From Rheinheimera sp. MM224 (GTDB lineage Bacteria > Pseudomonadota > Gammaproteobacteria > Enterobacterales > Alteromonadaceae), in NCBI RefSeq assembly GCF_947090785.1, contig NZ_OX352320.1, positions 1,178,001-1,242,000 of the forward strand: DNA of 64,000 bases. Reading direction: 5' to 3'. This document shows positions 57,781-64,000 of the stretch, piece by piece. The notes below the pieces were generated by a model. It did no database searches, was not told the DNA's origin, and saw only the letters and a list, made by a program, of their open reading frames with translations. The stretch's first letter is position 1, and each line of letters opens with the position of its first letter. Made by a program: the position numbers and the translations under genes.

Positions 57781-58053
57781 ATGTCCCGTCAGGTATTTTG
57801 TGTTTATTTGCAAAAAGAAGCAGCAGGTTTAGATTTTCAGCTGTACCCGGGTGAGCTTGGCAAAAAAATCTTCGACAGCATCAGCAAAGAAGCCTGGGCT
57901 TTATGGCAGTCGAAACAAATTATGCTGATCAATGAAAAAAAGCTGAATATGATGAATCTGGAACACCGCAAATTGCTGGAAGAACAGATGCAGCAATTTT
58001 TATTTGAAGGCAAAGAAGTTCAGATCGAAGGTTACGTTCCTAAAGCCAAATAA
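57781..58053 (+). CDS. yggX: probable Fe(2+)-trafficking protein YggX
   Basis: The protein has 90 residues, matching Ygg[20 protein letters not shown] (Cys7 conserved), [30 protein letters not shown] and the ending [14 protein letters not shown]. YggX helps protect iron-sulfur proteins from oxidation, including MutY-like enzymes. A GAGG lies near the ATG. It is in the usual mutY-yggX order and a terminator follows. Confidence 0.95.
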   Translation: MSRQVFCVYLQKEAAGLDFQLYPGELGKKIFDSISKEAWALWQSKQIMLINEKKLNMMNLEHRKLLEEQMQQFLFEGKEVQIEGYVPKAK

Positions 58054-58068
58054 ATCCAGCAAATCTCT

Positions 58069-58098
58069 AAGGCGTGGCTGGTTTAAAGTCACGCCTTT
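58069..58098 (+). terminator. terminator after yggX
   Basis: AAGGCGTG and CACGCCTT form an 8-bp stem with a 13-nt loop, followed by TCTTTATAAT. It lies 16 bp past the yggX stop. Confidence 0.7.
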
Positions 58099-58151
58099 CT
58101 TTATAATTCGCATTAGAAAAATTAATTCTATTTTACCTAAGGCTGCAGGCT

Positions 58152-59084
58152 ATGGCTCGGCGCTTACCCCCTCTTAATGCGTTAAAGGCTTTTGAAACTG
58201 CGGCCCGTCATCTTAGTTTTACTAAAGCGGCTGAAGAGATGTTTGTTACTCAGGCTGCTATTAGTCATCAGATCAAAGCACTGGAAGACCATTTAGGTTT
58301 AAAGCTGTTTATGCGGAAAAACCGCTCTTTGCTGTTAACCGAAGAAGGCCAGAGTTTCTTTTTAGATATTAAAGAGATTTTCCTGCAGCTGCACGAAGCC
58401 ACAGAGAAGTTATTAGCCCGTGGTGCCAAAGGCTCCTTAACCGTGAGTTTGCAGCCGAGCTTTGCTATTCAGTGGCTGGTACCGCGTTTAAGTTTATTTA
58501 GTGAAGAGCATTCCGATATAGACGTGCGGATTAAAGCGGTCGACTCAGATGAAGGCTCGTTAACAGACGATGTAGACGTGGCAATTTATTATGGCCGCGG
58601 CAGCTGGCGGAATTTGCATGCCGACAAACTGCATACTGAATATTTACTGCCGGTTTGTTCGCCTTTGTTATTAAACGGCAGCAAGCCATTAAAAGATGTA
58701 GCAGATTTACGCCATCATACCTTGTTGCACGATGGTTCGCGTCAGGCTTGGAAGGACTGGTTTGTCAGTCAGGGGTTTAAGAACTTTAACGTCAATCAGG
58801 GGCCGATTTTTTCACATACAGCTATGGTATTGCAGGCCGCTATTCATGGTCAGGGCGTGGCTTTAGCGCATAACGTTATGGCAAGGCCAGATATTAACTC
58901 AGGCCGGTTAATAGTGCCGTTTCACCATGTATTGTTGAGTAAAGACTCGCATTATCTGGTATGCCGTGAAAACCAGACTGAGCTTGGTAAAATTGTCGCG
59001 TTCAGGCAGTGGATGGCGAAACAGGTTGAGCTTGATCAGCAGGATTTTGCTGAACAACATTTTAATAATTCGACACCGGATTAA
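58152..59084 (+). CDS. gcvA: GcvA-type LysR regulator of the glycine cleavage system
   Basis: The protein has 310 residues, with the GcvA N-terminus MARRLPPLNALKAFETAARH (helix-turn-helix about 5-63) and SLQPSFAIQWLVPRL at the start of the effector domain. The gene order gcvA, (hydrolase), DUF423/ygdD, rlmM follows the E. coli gcvA-ygdD-rlmM neighbourhood, which supports the name. In E. coli GcvA activates gcvTHP when glycine is present. No gcvB or gcvTHP is seen here. Confidence 0.87.
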   Translation: MARRLPPLNALKAFETAARHLSFTKAAEEMFVTQAAISHQIKALEDHLGLKLFMRKNRSLLLTEEGQSFFLDIKEIFLQLHEATEKLLARGAKGSLTVSLQPSFAIQWLVPRLSLFSEEHSDIDVRIKAVDSDEGSLTDDVDVAIYYGRGSWRNLHADKLHTEYLLPVCSPLLLNGSKPLKDVADLRHHTLLHDGSRQAWKDWFVSQGFKNFNVNQGPIFSHTAMVLQAAIHGQGVALAHNVMARPDINSGRLIVPFHHVLLSKDSHYLVCRENQTELGKIVAFRQWMAKQVELDQQDFAEQHFNNSTPD

Positions 59085-59087
59085 TTG

Positions 59088-59717
59088 ATGCCAGAGCAGT
59101 TAGCCTTATGCCCAAAGCCTGTCGCCAGATTGCTGTTATCTCATGGCGCCGGAGCGCCGGTGCAATCAGAGTTTTGTAAGCTTTTGGCAGAGCTACTGGC
59201 TAAGCAGAATATTGAAGTCTGGGGTTTTAACTTTGCTTATATGCAAAAGACCTTAGCGGGCAAAAGGCAGCTACCAGCTAAAATGCCGGTATTAATGGCT
59301 GAAGTGCTGGAGCAGGTAAGCCAAATGCCAACAGATTTACCTTTGGTTATTGCTGGTAAGTCGATGGGGGGCCGGGTTGCCACTATGCTTGCTGCATCAC
59401 ATCTGTTACCTGCGCAAGTGAAAGGGGTGATAGCTTTTGGTTATCCTTTTCATCCGCCGAAAAAAGATAACTGGCGTACCGAACATTTTGTCGATTTAAA
59501 AAGATCTGTTTTAGTGCTGCAAGGGGAAAGAGATCCTTTTGGTAGCACTGAAGAGCTGGCAGGAAAAAGCTGGCCGTCAATAGATCTAAAGTGGTTACAA
59601 AGTGGCGATCATGATTTTATGCCATTACAAAAATCAGGTTTGAGCCAACAGCAGCTTATTGAACAGGCTGCTTATCTGAGTCGGAGTTTTATTAATGAAT
59701 TTATTCTGGAAAATTAA
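59088..59717 (+). CDS. KANL3/Tex30-type alpha/beta-hydrolase
   Basis: The protein has 209 residues from ATG at 59088 (TTG at 59085 is rejected), 3 bp after gcvA. It matches small hydrolases of the KANL3/Tex30 family: LLLSHGAGAP (oxyanion, about 16-25), the nucleophile elbow IAGKSMGGRVA (Ser about 92), LQGERDPFG (Asp) and GDHDFMP (His). The substrate is unknown. In E. coli there is no such gene between gcvA and ygdD. The last 23 bp overlap the DUF423 gene. Confidence 0.85.
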   Translation: MPEQLALCPKPVARLLLSHGAGAPVQSEFCKLLAELLAKQNIEVWGFNFAYMQKTLAGKRQLPAKMPVLMAEVLEQVSQMPTDLPLVIAGKSMGGRVATMLAASHLLPAQVKGVIAFGYPFHPPKKDNWRTEHFVDLKRSVLVLQGERDPFGSTEELAGKSWPSIDLKWLQSGDHDFMPLQKSGLSQQQLIEQAAYLSRSFINEFILEN

Positions 59718-60081
59718 CAGCAGCTTAGCGGCATTTTATGGCGCAGTGACTGTAGGTTCAGCCGCTGCTTTAATGCATTTATGGCGTGGCACTATAGCTA
59801 CAGAACAACTGGCTGTGCTGTTAAGCGCAGGTTTTATTTTAGCTTTTCATACCGTGGCTTTATTGGCCTTATCAGCCTTTGACAAGCTGCAACAACAAAG
59901 CCCATGGTTAAGCCGCATTTGCGCTTGCGCCATGCAAATAGGGCTTTGGTTATTTGTTTATACTCTGGTAGCTGGTGTATTTATGCTGCCTTTACATTTT
60001 TCAGCTCTGGCGCCTTTAGGTGGTCAGTTGCTTATTTTAAGCTGGCTGGCTTTGGCCATCAGCCCTTGGATCAGGAAATAA
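59695..60081 (+). CDS. DUF423 membrane protein (YgdD-like)
   Basis: The protein has 128 residues with four hydrophobic helices (about 8-28, 38-60, 72-100, 106-124), as in the small DUF423/YgdD family of unknown function. It overlaps the hydrolase gene by 23 bp and is followed after 2 bp by the first of two mini-ORFs. It is part of the gcvA-to-rlmM transcript. Confidence 0.82.
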   Translation: MNLFWKINSSLAAFYGAVTVGSAAALMHLWRGTIATEQLAVLLSAGFILAFHTVALLALSAFDKLQQQSPWLSRICACAMQIGLWLFVYTLVAGVFMLPLHFSALAPLGGQLLILSWLALAISPWIRK

Positions 60082-60083
60082 CG

Positions 60084-60161
60084 ATGAAAAATTGGCAGGA
60101 TAGACAATTTTCACAGCCGCAGGCTGCCCGTCAGGGTGCGGCACATGGAGGTGCCGTATGA
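60084..60161 (+). CDS. 25-residue peptide, first tandem copy
   Basis: ATG at 60084 is preceded by AGGAAATAACG, so AGGA lies 7 bp before it and the DUF423 stop 2 bp before. The frame encodes 25 residues, MKNWQDRQF-S-QPQAARQG then AAHGGAV, ending at TGA 60159-60161. Its last four bases ATGA overlap the second copy's start codon at 60158. The unit carries GGAGGTG that serves the second copy. Too small for gene callers; coding is supported by coupling and by the conserved frame of the copies, not by similarity. Confidence 0.6.
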   Translation: MKNWQDRQFSQPQAARQGAAHGGAV

Positions 60162-60231
60162 AAAATTGGCAGGATAGACAATTTCCACAGCCGCAGGCTG
60201 CCCGTCAGGGTGCTGCACATGGAGGTGCAGC
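60084..60231 (+). repeat. two tandem 74-bp units, each a mini-ORF with its own Shine-Dalgarno
   Basis: Unit 1 is 60084-60157 and unit 2 is 60158-60231. They differ at only about five positions (TTTTCA/TTTCCA, GCG/GCT, and the last four bases). 74 is not a multiple of 3, so the two copies and rlmM lie in three different frames and each must be translated separately. Confidence 0.95.
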
Positions 60232-60235
60232 ATGA
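60158..60235 (+). CDS. 25-residue peptide, second tandem copy, coupled to rlmM
   Basis: ATG at 60158 lies in ATGA with the first copy's stop; GGAGGTGCCGT supplies the ribosome binding site (GGAGG 6 bp before the ATG). It encodes MKNWQDRQF-P-QPQAARQG then AAHGGAA and ends at TGA 60233-60235, which overlaps the rlmM ATG at 60232 by the same ATGA. Its GGAGGTG serves rlmM. The pair keeps the frame through substitutions, one of which changes Ser to Pro and one of which is silent, suggesting constraint or recent origin. Confidence 0.6.
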   Translation: MKNWQDRQFPQPQAARQGAAHGGAA

Positions 60236-61302
60236 AGCAACTTTTGCTGTACTGCCGTTCAGGTTTTGAGAAAGAATGTGCTGGCGAAATTCAGGATAAA
60301 GCGGGCCAGCAAGAGGTATTTGGTTTTTGCAAACTGACCAAAGACTCAGCTTTTGTCATTTTTGAAGCTTACGACAGCGACGCTTTAGCTACTTTTTACC
60401 GTGACTATGATTTCACGAATTTAATTTTCGCCCGCCAGTGGTTTTTGCTGGTGGACGATTTGTTGCAGTTGGACCCGGCTGACCGTATTACTACAGTTGT
60501 AGAATCGGCTTTAGCTGCTGAATTATCTGCTTTTGGCGAGATTAGGGTGGAATACCCTGAAACCAACGACGGCAAAACTTTATCTACTTTAGCCCGTAAA
60601 CTGACAGTGCCGCTGCGCCAGTCATTACGTAAAGCTGGTGTATTGCTACAAAAAGAAAACTCCCGTGCTGCTGTGCTGCATTTGTTTATGCAAAGTGGCA
60701 GCAGTGCTTATTTAGGTATTTCTTACCCTGAAAATAACAGCCCGCTGGAAAACGGCATTATGCGGCTGAAGTTTCCATCAGAAGCACCAAGTCGCAGTAC
60801 ATTAAAGCTGGAAGAAGCTTTTATTCAGTTTATTCCGAAGGATGAATGGGAAACCCGTTTAACTTCAGGCATGAGAGCTGTTGACTTAGGCGCTTGTCCC
60901 GGCGGCTGGACTTATCAGCTGGTGAAACGCAGCATGATGGTCACCGCCATAGACAACGGCATGATGGCACAATCCTTAATGGATACAGGCCAGGTAAAAC
61001 ATTATCAGGTCGACGGTTTTAAATTCAGCCCTGATAAAAAGAATGTGTACTGGCTGGTCTGCGACATGATTGAAAAACCGCAACGTGTTGGCAAACTGGT
61101 GTGTGACTGGCTGATTAATGAGTGGTGTCAGGAAAGTATTTTTAACCTGAAGTTACCTATGAAAAAGCGCTACGAAACCGTGGTTGAAGTACTGGATATG
61201 ATGCAGCATAACCTCAACGAAGCAGGACTGGACGTCGAAATTCAGGCCAAGCACTTGTACCACGACCGCGAGGAAGTAACGGTACATGTGCGTAAGGTTT
61301 AA
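60232..61302 (+). CDS. rlmM: 23S rRNA (cytidine2498-2'-O)-methyltransferase RlmM
   Basis: The protein has 356 residues (E. coli RlmM 366). The N-terminal THUMP-type domain is followed by a Rossmann methyltransferase with the SAM site MRAVDLGACPGGWTYQLVKR (about 216-235) and the catalytic tetrad Lys-Asp-Lys-Glu in VCDMI and NLKLPMKKRYE. It methylates C2498 of 23S rRNA. The start overlaps the second 25-residue peptide (ATGA), so it is translationally coupled to two short frames, an unusual leader. Ends the gcvA-rlmM transcript. Confidence 0.95.
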   Translation: MKQLLLYCRSGFEKECAGEIQDKAGQQEVFGFCKLTKDSAFVIFEAYDSDALATFYRDYDFTNLIFARQWFLLVDDLLQLDPADRITTVVESALAAELSAFGEIRVEYPETNDGKTLSTLARKLTVPLRQSLRKAGVLLQKENSRAAVLHLFMQSGSSAYLGISYPENNSPLENGIMRLKFPSEAPSRSTLKLEEAFIQFIPKDEWETRLTSGMRAVDLGACPGGWTYQLVKRSMMVTAIDNGMMAQSLMDTGQVKHYQVDGFKFSPDKKNVYWLVCDMIEKPQRVGKLVCDWLINEWCQESIFNLKLPMKKRYETVVEVLDMMQHNLNEAGLDVEIQAKHLYHDREEVTVHVRKV

Positions 61303-61326
61303 AGCAGCTATTTGAAAGCCAAACAA

Positions 61327-61353
61327 TGAGGGCAGGTACAAAGCCTGCCCTCA
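61327..61353. terminator. terminator between rlmM and GST gene
   Basis: TGAGGGCAGG and CCTGCCCTCA form a perfect 10-bp stem with loop TACAAAG, followed by ATCATTT on the plus side and TTGTTTGG on the minus side. It separates two convergent genes. Confidence 0.85.
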
Positions 61354-61371
61354 ATCATTTCTGACAACCCA

Positions 61372-62016
61372 TCAAACATAAGGCTTAACTAAGCCATCAT
61401 AATCCATCACTTTTTGCACTGCAGGGCGGGCTAATACCTTTTGTACCCAGAGCGCTATAAAAGGGTAGTCGCGGGCTTTTTTATCGTCGAAGTGACGGGT
61501 CCAGCGGCATAACATCATGGCGTAAATATCTATCAGTGAAAACTCTTCACCTAAAAACCATGGGCTGCAGTGGCTGGCTAAATGTTTGTCCATCTGCTCC
61601 AGCAAGCCTTGGGCTTTTTGCTGAGCATGACGTTTTACATCTGCCTGATTTTGCTCACCACTTACCCAGCGATCCGGATAAAAATAGACGCTTAAAGTGC
61701 TTTGTAAGGTGGCGGATAACCAAATCAGCCATTTGTAAGCTTCTGCACGTTGAAGAGTGCCGTGGGCTGGGAATAAGTTTTTTTCTGGGTAGCTGTCGAC
61801 CAGATGCAGGCAAATAGCAGCAGTTTCAAAAATGACCTGGCCTTGATCGACTAGGGTTGGAATAGTGCCATTAGGGTTGAGTGCCAAGTATTCAGCTTTT
61901 TTATGTGAGCCTGCAGCTGTATCTGTTAATACCAGCTCATAAGGGATGGCCAGTTCTTCCAACAGAATATGGGGTGCCATGCTGGCGGTGCTTGGTGAAT
62001 AGTACAACTGATACAT
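61372..62016 (-). CDS. glutathione S-transferase family protein
   Basis: The protein has 214 residues with an N-terminal thioredoxin-like GST domain (about 1-78) and a helical C-terminal domain. YQLYYSPSTASMAPHILLEE carries the Ser/Thr/Tyr region at the active site. NPNGTIPTLVDQGQVIFETAA holds the cis-Pro and the Glu-Thr/Ser that bind glutathione. The overall look is beta-class/GstB. GGGGAG lies 8 bp before the ATG. The substrate is unknown, probably an electrophile. Confidence 0.92.
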   Translation of the reverse strand: MYQLYYSPSTASMAPHILLEELAIPYELVLTDTAAGSHKKAEYLALNPNGTIPTLVDQGQVIFETAAICLHLVDSYPEKNLFPAHGTLQRAEAYKWLIWLSATLQSTLSVYFYPDRWVSGEQNQADVKRHAQQKAQGLLEQMDKHLASHCSPWFLGEEFSLIDIYAMMLCRWTRHFDDKKARDYPFIALWVQKVLARPAVQKVMDYDGLVKPYV

Positions 62017-62110
62017 CGATATAACTCCCCGAAGTTAAAAATGTTTAATCACAAAGTTTAAGCTGATTAGTCTGCGCTGTTTTCTAAACTGAATCAGTCG
62101 CAGATATAAA

Positions 62111-62132
62111 AAAACCGCCCTGAGGCGGTTTT
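62111..62132 (-). terminator. terminator after isocitrate dehydrogenase gene
   Basis: AAAACCGCC and GGCGGTTTT form a 9-bp stem with loop CTGA. On the minus strand a run of T residues (TTTTTTTATATC) follows. It ends 9 bp before the stop of the IDH gene. Confidence 0.88.
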
Positions 62133-62140
62133 CAACGTGC

Positions 62141-63148
62141 TTACAGACGTTCCAGCATGGCAGCTGTAAAGTCTGTGGTGCCGTGGCTGCCACCTAAATC
62201 GCGGGTGGTGCGGTCACCTGATGCAATCACATCAGTTAAAGCAGCCAGAATTTTTTCTGCTTTATCTTTCATGCCCAAATATTCCAGCATCTGGATAGAA
62301 GCTAAAATTACAGAACTTGGGTTAGCCAGGTTTTTGCCGGCTATGTCCGGCGCGCTGCCGTGCACTGCTTCAAAAATAGCGCAATCAGTGCCGATATTCG
62401 CACCTGGTGCCATACCTAAACCACCCACTAAACCAGCACATAAGTCAGATAAAATATCGCCAAACAGGTTGGTGGTCACAATCACATCAAACTGTTGTGG
62501 GTTCATCACCAGCTGCATACAAGCGTTATCAACGATCATCTCGCTGGCCTGAATATCAGGGTAACGTAAAGCCACTTCGCGGGCAGTTTTTAAGAACAGG
62601 CCAGAAGTTGATTTCAGAATGTTAGCTTTGTGAACGATAGTCACTTTTTTGCGGTTTTCGCGACGTGCCAGCTCAAAGGCGAACTCAACAATACGTTCAG
62701 AACCTTCACGGGTCACTATGCTCATTGCTTCTGCCAGCTCGCCTTCGTTTTTCACGATTTGGCCAGCACCAGAGTACATACCTTCAGTGTTTTCACGTAC
62801 TGTAATGATATCGATATTTTCGTAACGGGCTTTAGTGCCTTTAAACGAAATGACCGGACGTACGTTAGAGTACAGGTTGAATTTTTTACGTAAGGTCACG
62901 TTAATTGAAGTGAAACCTTCGCCTACAGGCGTAGTTAACGGGCCTTTTAAGGTGATTTTGTTACGGGCAATAGCGTCCAGCGTGGTCTGTGGCAGCAATT
63001 CACCAGTAGTTTCTAAAGCAGTTAAGCCAGCTTCAACATATTCATAGTTAAAGTTACAACCTACTTTATCCAGAACCTGGATAGCGGCTTCTACTATGCT
63101 TGGACCTATGCCATCACCTTTGATGACCGTAATAGTTTGTGAACTCAT
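62141..63148 (-). CDS. NAD-dependent isocitrate dehydrogenase
   Basis: The protein has 335 residues starting MSSQTITVIKGDGIGPSIVE; AAGGA lies 5 bp before the ATG at 63148. The isopropylmalate/isocitrate dehydrogenase fold is clear: LTTPVGEGFTSINVTLRKKF (substrate loop, about 71-90) with SxN at 81-83, NLFGDILSDL, and HGSAPDIAGKN (about 264-273). Asp268-Ile269 is the NAD type; NADP enzymes such as E. coli Icd have Lys-Tyr there. It oxidises isocitrate to 2-oxoglutarate, competing with AceA. A separate NADP enzyme probably exists as the AceK target. Isopropylmalate or homoisocitrate dehydrogenase is unlikely given the loop. Confidence 0.9.
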   Translation of the reverse strand: MSSQTITVIKGDGIGPSIVEAAIQVLDKVGCNFNYEYVEAGLTALETTGELLPQTTLDAIARNKITLKGPLTTPVGEGFTSINVTLRKKFNLYSNVRPVISFKGTKARYENIDIITVRENTEGMYSGAGQIVKNEGELAEAMSIVTREGSERIVEFAFELARRENRKKVTIVHKANILKSTSGLFLKTAREVALRYPDIQASEMIVDNACMQLVMNPQQFDVIVTTNLFGDILSDLCAGLVGGLGMAPGANIGTDCAIFEAVHGSAPDIAGKNLANPSSVILASIQMLEYLGMKDKAEKILAALTDVIASGDRTTRDLGGSHGTTDFTAAMLERL

Positions 63149-63281
63149 AACGTTCCTTAAATCTTGCATGGACTGATTGTAATAAACACAAAGCTGAATT
63201 TGATCTTCTTATAAAAGCTGTGGCAGCAGAGTGTGCTGAAAAACGGCGAAAATATACCAGTTTTGGTGTTTATTTTCCAGT

Positions 63282-64000
63282 TTATGCCGACATCTGCGAC
63301 AAATCTGTGACTTCCTGCGGCATAACTTTAGAAAATGGAGAAATAAAACTACAACTGGCAATAAGTTGAGTGACAGGTTGGGTCTGTTCAACCAATAGAT
63401 CCTGCCAATCAGACGCTGAACAAAGTTGTGCTGCAAGTTGAGGTTCTACAAATTTATAGCTGTGAGCCAGCCTGTCGTTATCGTTGCTATCTGAAAATAC
63501 CGAAGCGGTCAGATCAAAAGCAAAAGCCAATACAAAAGCCATAGGGTGGGAATGGCTTGAGGTAGGTAAAGCTCTGTAATGCAGGCAGGCGTCCTGCCAA
63601 CTTTGATTAAACTGCAGATGCTTCAGGGTTTTTAACGCCAGTTGTTGATAGTGCTCACTTTGCCATAACTGCTGTTTTAACCATTGACTGATAAGGCTGA
63701 CGGCCTGAGTTGGATGAGACAAAGCCAAAAAGCGCAAATCGGTTTGTTGCCATAAAGGCCAACACAAACACCAGGCCAGCAGTTCTGCTTGTTGTGGAGT
63801 TAAGGCATAAAATTTTATCGGTTGTGTCAGCAAAAACAAAGCTTTGGCTAAAACCCGTCTGAATTCCAGCAACCAGTTATGCAGGGGCTGATGTTGTTGC
63901 TGGCAATGTTGCTCCAGCCAGGCTTGTTTTAATAAAGGCAGCAGCTGTTCCTGACCCAGCATGGCGATAGCATGCTGGGTAGACTGAATTTTTTGTTGTT
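63282..64000 (-). CDS. C-terminal part of a possible HDOD-domain protein (cut by window edge)
   Basis: The frame is open past the last ATG (63962) to the window edge, and that ATG has no ribosome binding site, so the gene most likely starts outside. The visible part has about 239 residues. The upstream in-frame text QKIQSTQHAIAMLGQEQLL fits the HDOD pattern I.S...AI..LG..QL. The rest is rich in Leu, Gln and Trp (LLAWCLCWPLWQQ) without other motifs that I can name. HDOD proteins bind signalling nucleotides or partner proteins; here the assignment is weak. Confidence 0.45.
   Translation of the reverse strand, partial: QQKIQSTQHAIAMLGQEQLLPLLKQAWLEQHCQQQHQPLHNWLLEFRRVLAKALFLLTQPIKFYALTPQQAELLAWCLCWPLWQQTDLRFLALSHPTQAVSLISQWLKQQLWQSEHYQQLALKTLKHLQFNQSWQDACLHYRALPTSSHSHPMAFVLAFAFDLTASVFSDSNDNDRLAHSYKFVEPQLAAQLCSASDWQDLLVEQTQPVTQLIASCSFISPFSKVMPQEVTDLSQMSA

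Noticed and set aside
60084-60231. CRISPR-like array
   Set aside because: Only two directly adjacent units with no spacer, both open in a coding frame; this is a tandem duplication, not a repeat-spacer array.
63962-64000. Complete gene starting at ATG 63962
   Set aside because: The frame continues open to the window edge and the ATG has no ribosome binding site, so the gene is more likely truncated by the window.

Overview
The window looks like a chromosomal stretch of a free-living, respiratory gammaproteobacterium of the Alteromonadales/Chromatiales type. Rheinheimera or a close relative is my best guess, inferred from gene content: ArcA/ArcB, AceK, an NAD-type isocitrate dehydrogenase, DUF3718, TIGR03643, DUF2804, a di-haem oxidoreductase with discoidin domains, and the gcvA-ygdD-rlmM and mutY-yggX orders. 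Genes are dense on both strands, with many short rho-independent terminators between convergent pairs. I saw no rRNA, tRNA, transposase, prophage or CRISPR array.

Region by region. 1-2.8 kb: a divergent amylosucrase (cut by the window edge) and fructokinase pair with a Cra/LacI-like operator between them, then a small motility-type protein and a DUF2726 protein. 3-7.5 kb: glyoxylate shunt, aceB and aceA, separated by a LysR gene whose stop codon touches a perfect 27-bp inverted repeat. 8-13 kb: a secreted di-haem oxidoreductase with two discoidin domains, and a chemoreceptor. 13-18.3 kb: a LytTR response regulator with two LytS-type kinases, a divergent alanine/sodium symporter, and GTGACCAGNGG repeats that may be the regulator's operators. 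18.3-29.2 kb: acetyltransferase, MFS exporter with LysR, M14 peptidase, alpha/beta hydrolase, DTW-domain tRNA enzyme, aceK, an AT-rich orphan gene, a periplasmic binding protein, and a stomatin/NfeD pair. 29-38 kb: an EAL phosphodiesterase, an esterase-like lipoprotein, a bicupin, TIGR03643, DUF2804, and a four-gene lipoprotein operon of the CsgG/DUF4810/DUF799 type. 38-48.6 kb: gltBD, folE2 flanked by two related palindromic elements, and a peptidase-transporter pair (IadA-like with YfcC). 49-54 kb: arcB and arcA convergent, and an orphan kinase. 54-63.1 kb: rsmC, trmB, mutY-yggX, the gcvA-rlmM cluster, a GST and an NAD-type isocitrate dehydrogenase. The window ends inside a possible HDOD protein.

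The genes share a theme of central carbon and nitrogen flow under redox control: glyoxylate shunt (aceB, aceA, aceK), isocitrate dehydrogenase, glutamate synthase and ArcAB, with a set of RNA methyltransferases alongside. The most unusual structure is just upstream of rlmM: a 74-bp unit present twice in tandem, each copy encoding a 25-residue peptide that starts and stops in ATGA overlaps, so that the two peptides and rlmM form a chain of coupled reading frames. Other points worth following are the two-kinase/one-regulator LytTR system with 21-bp-spaced repeats, an IadA-like peptidase lacking a metal-binding histidine, and an ArcB without one of the two known redox cysteines.
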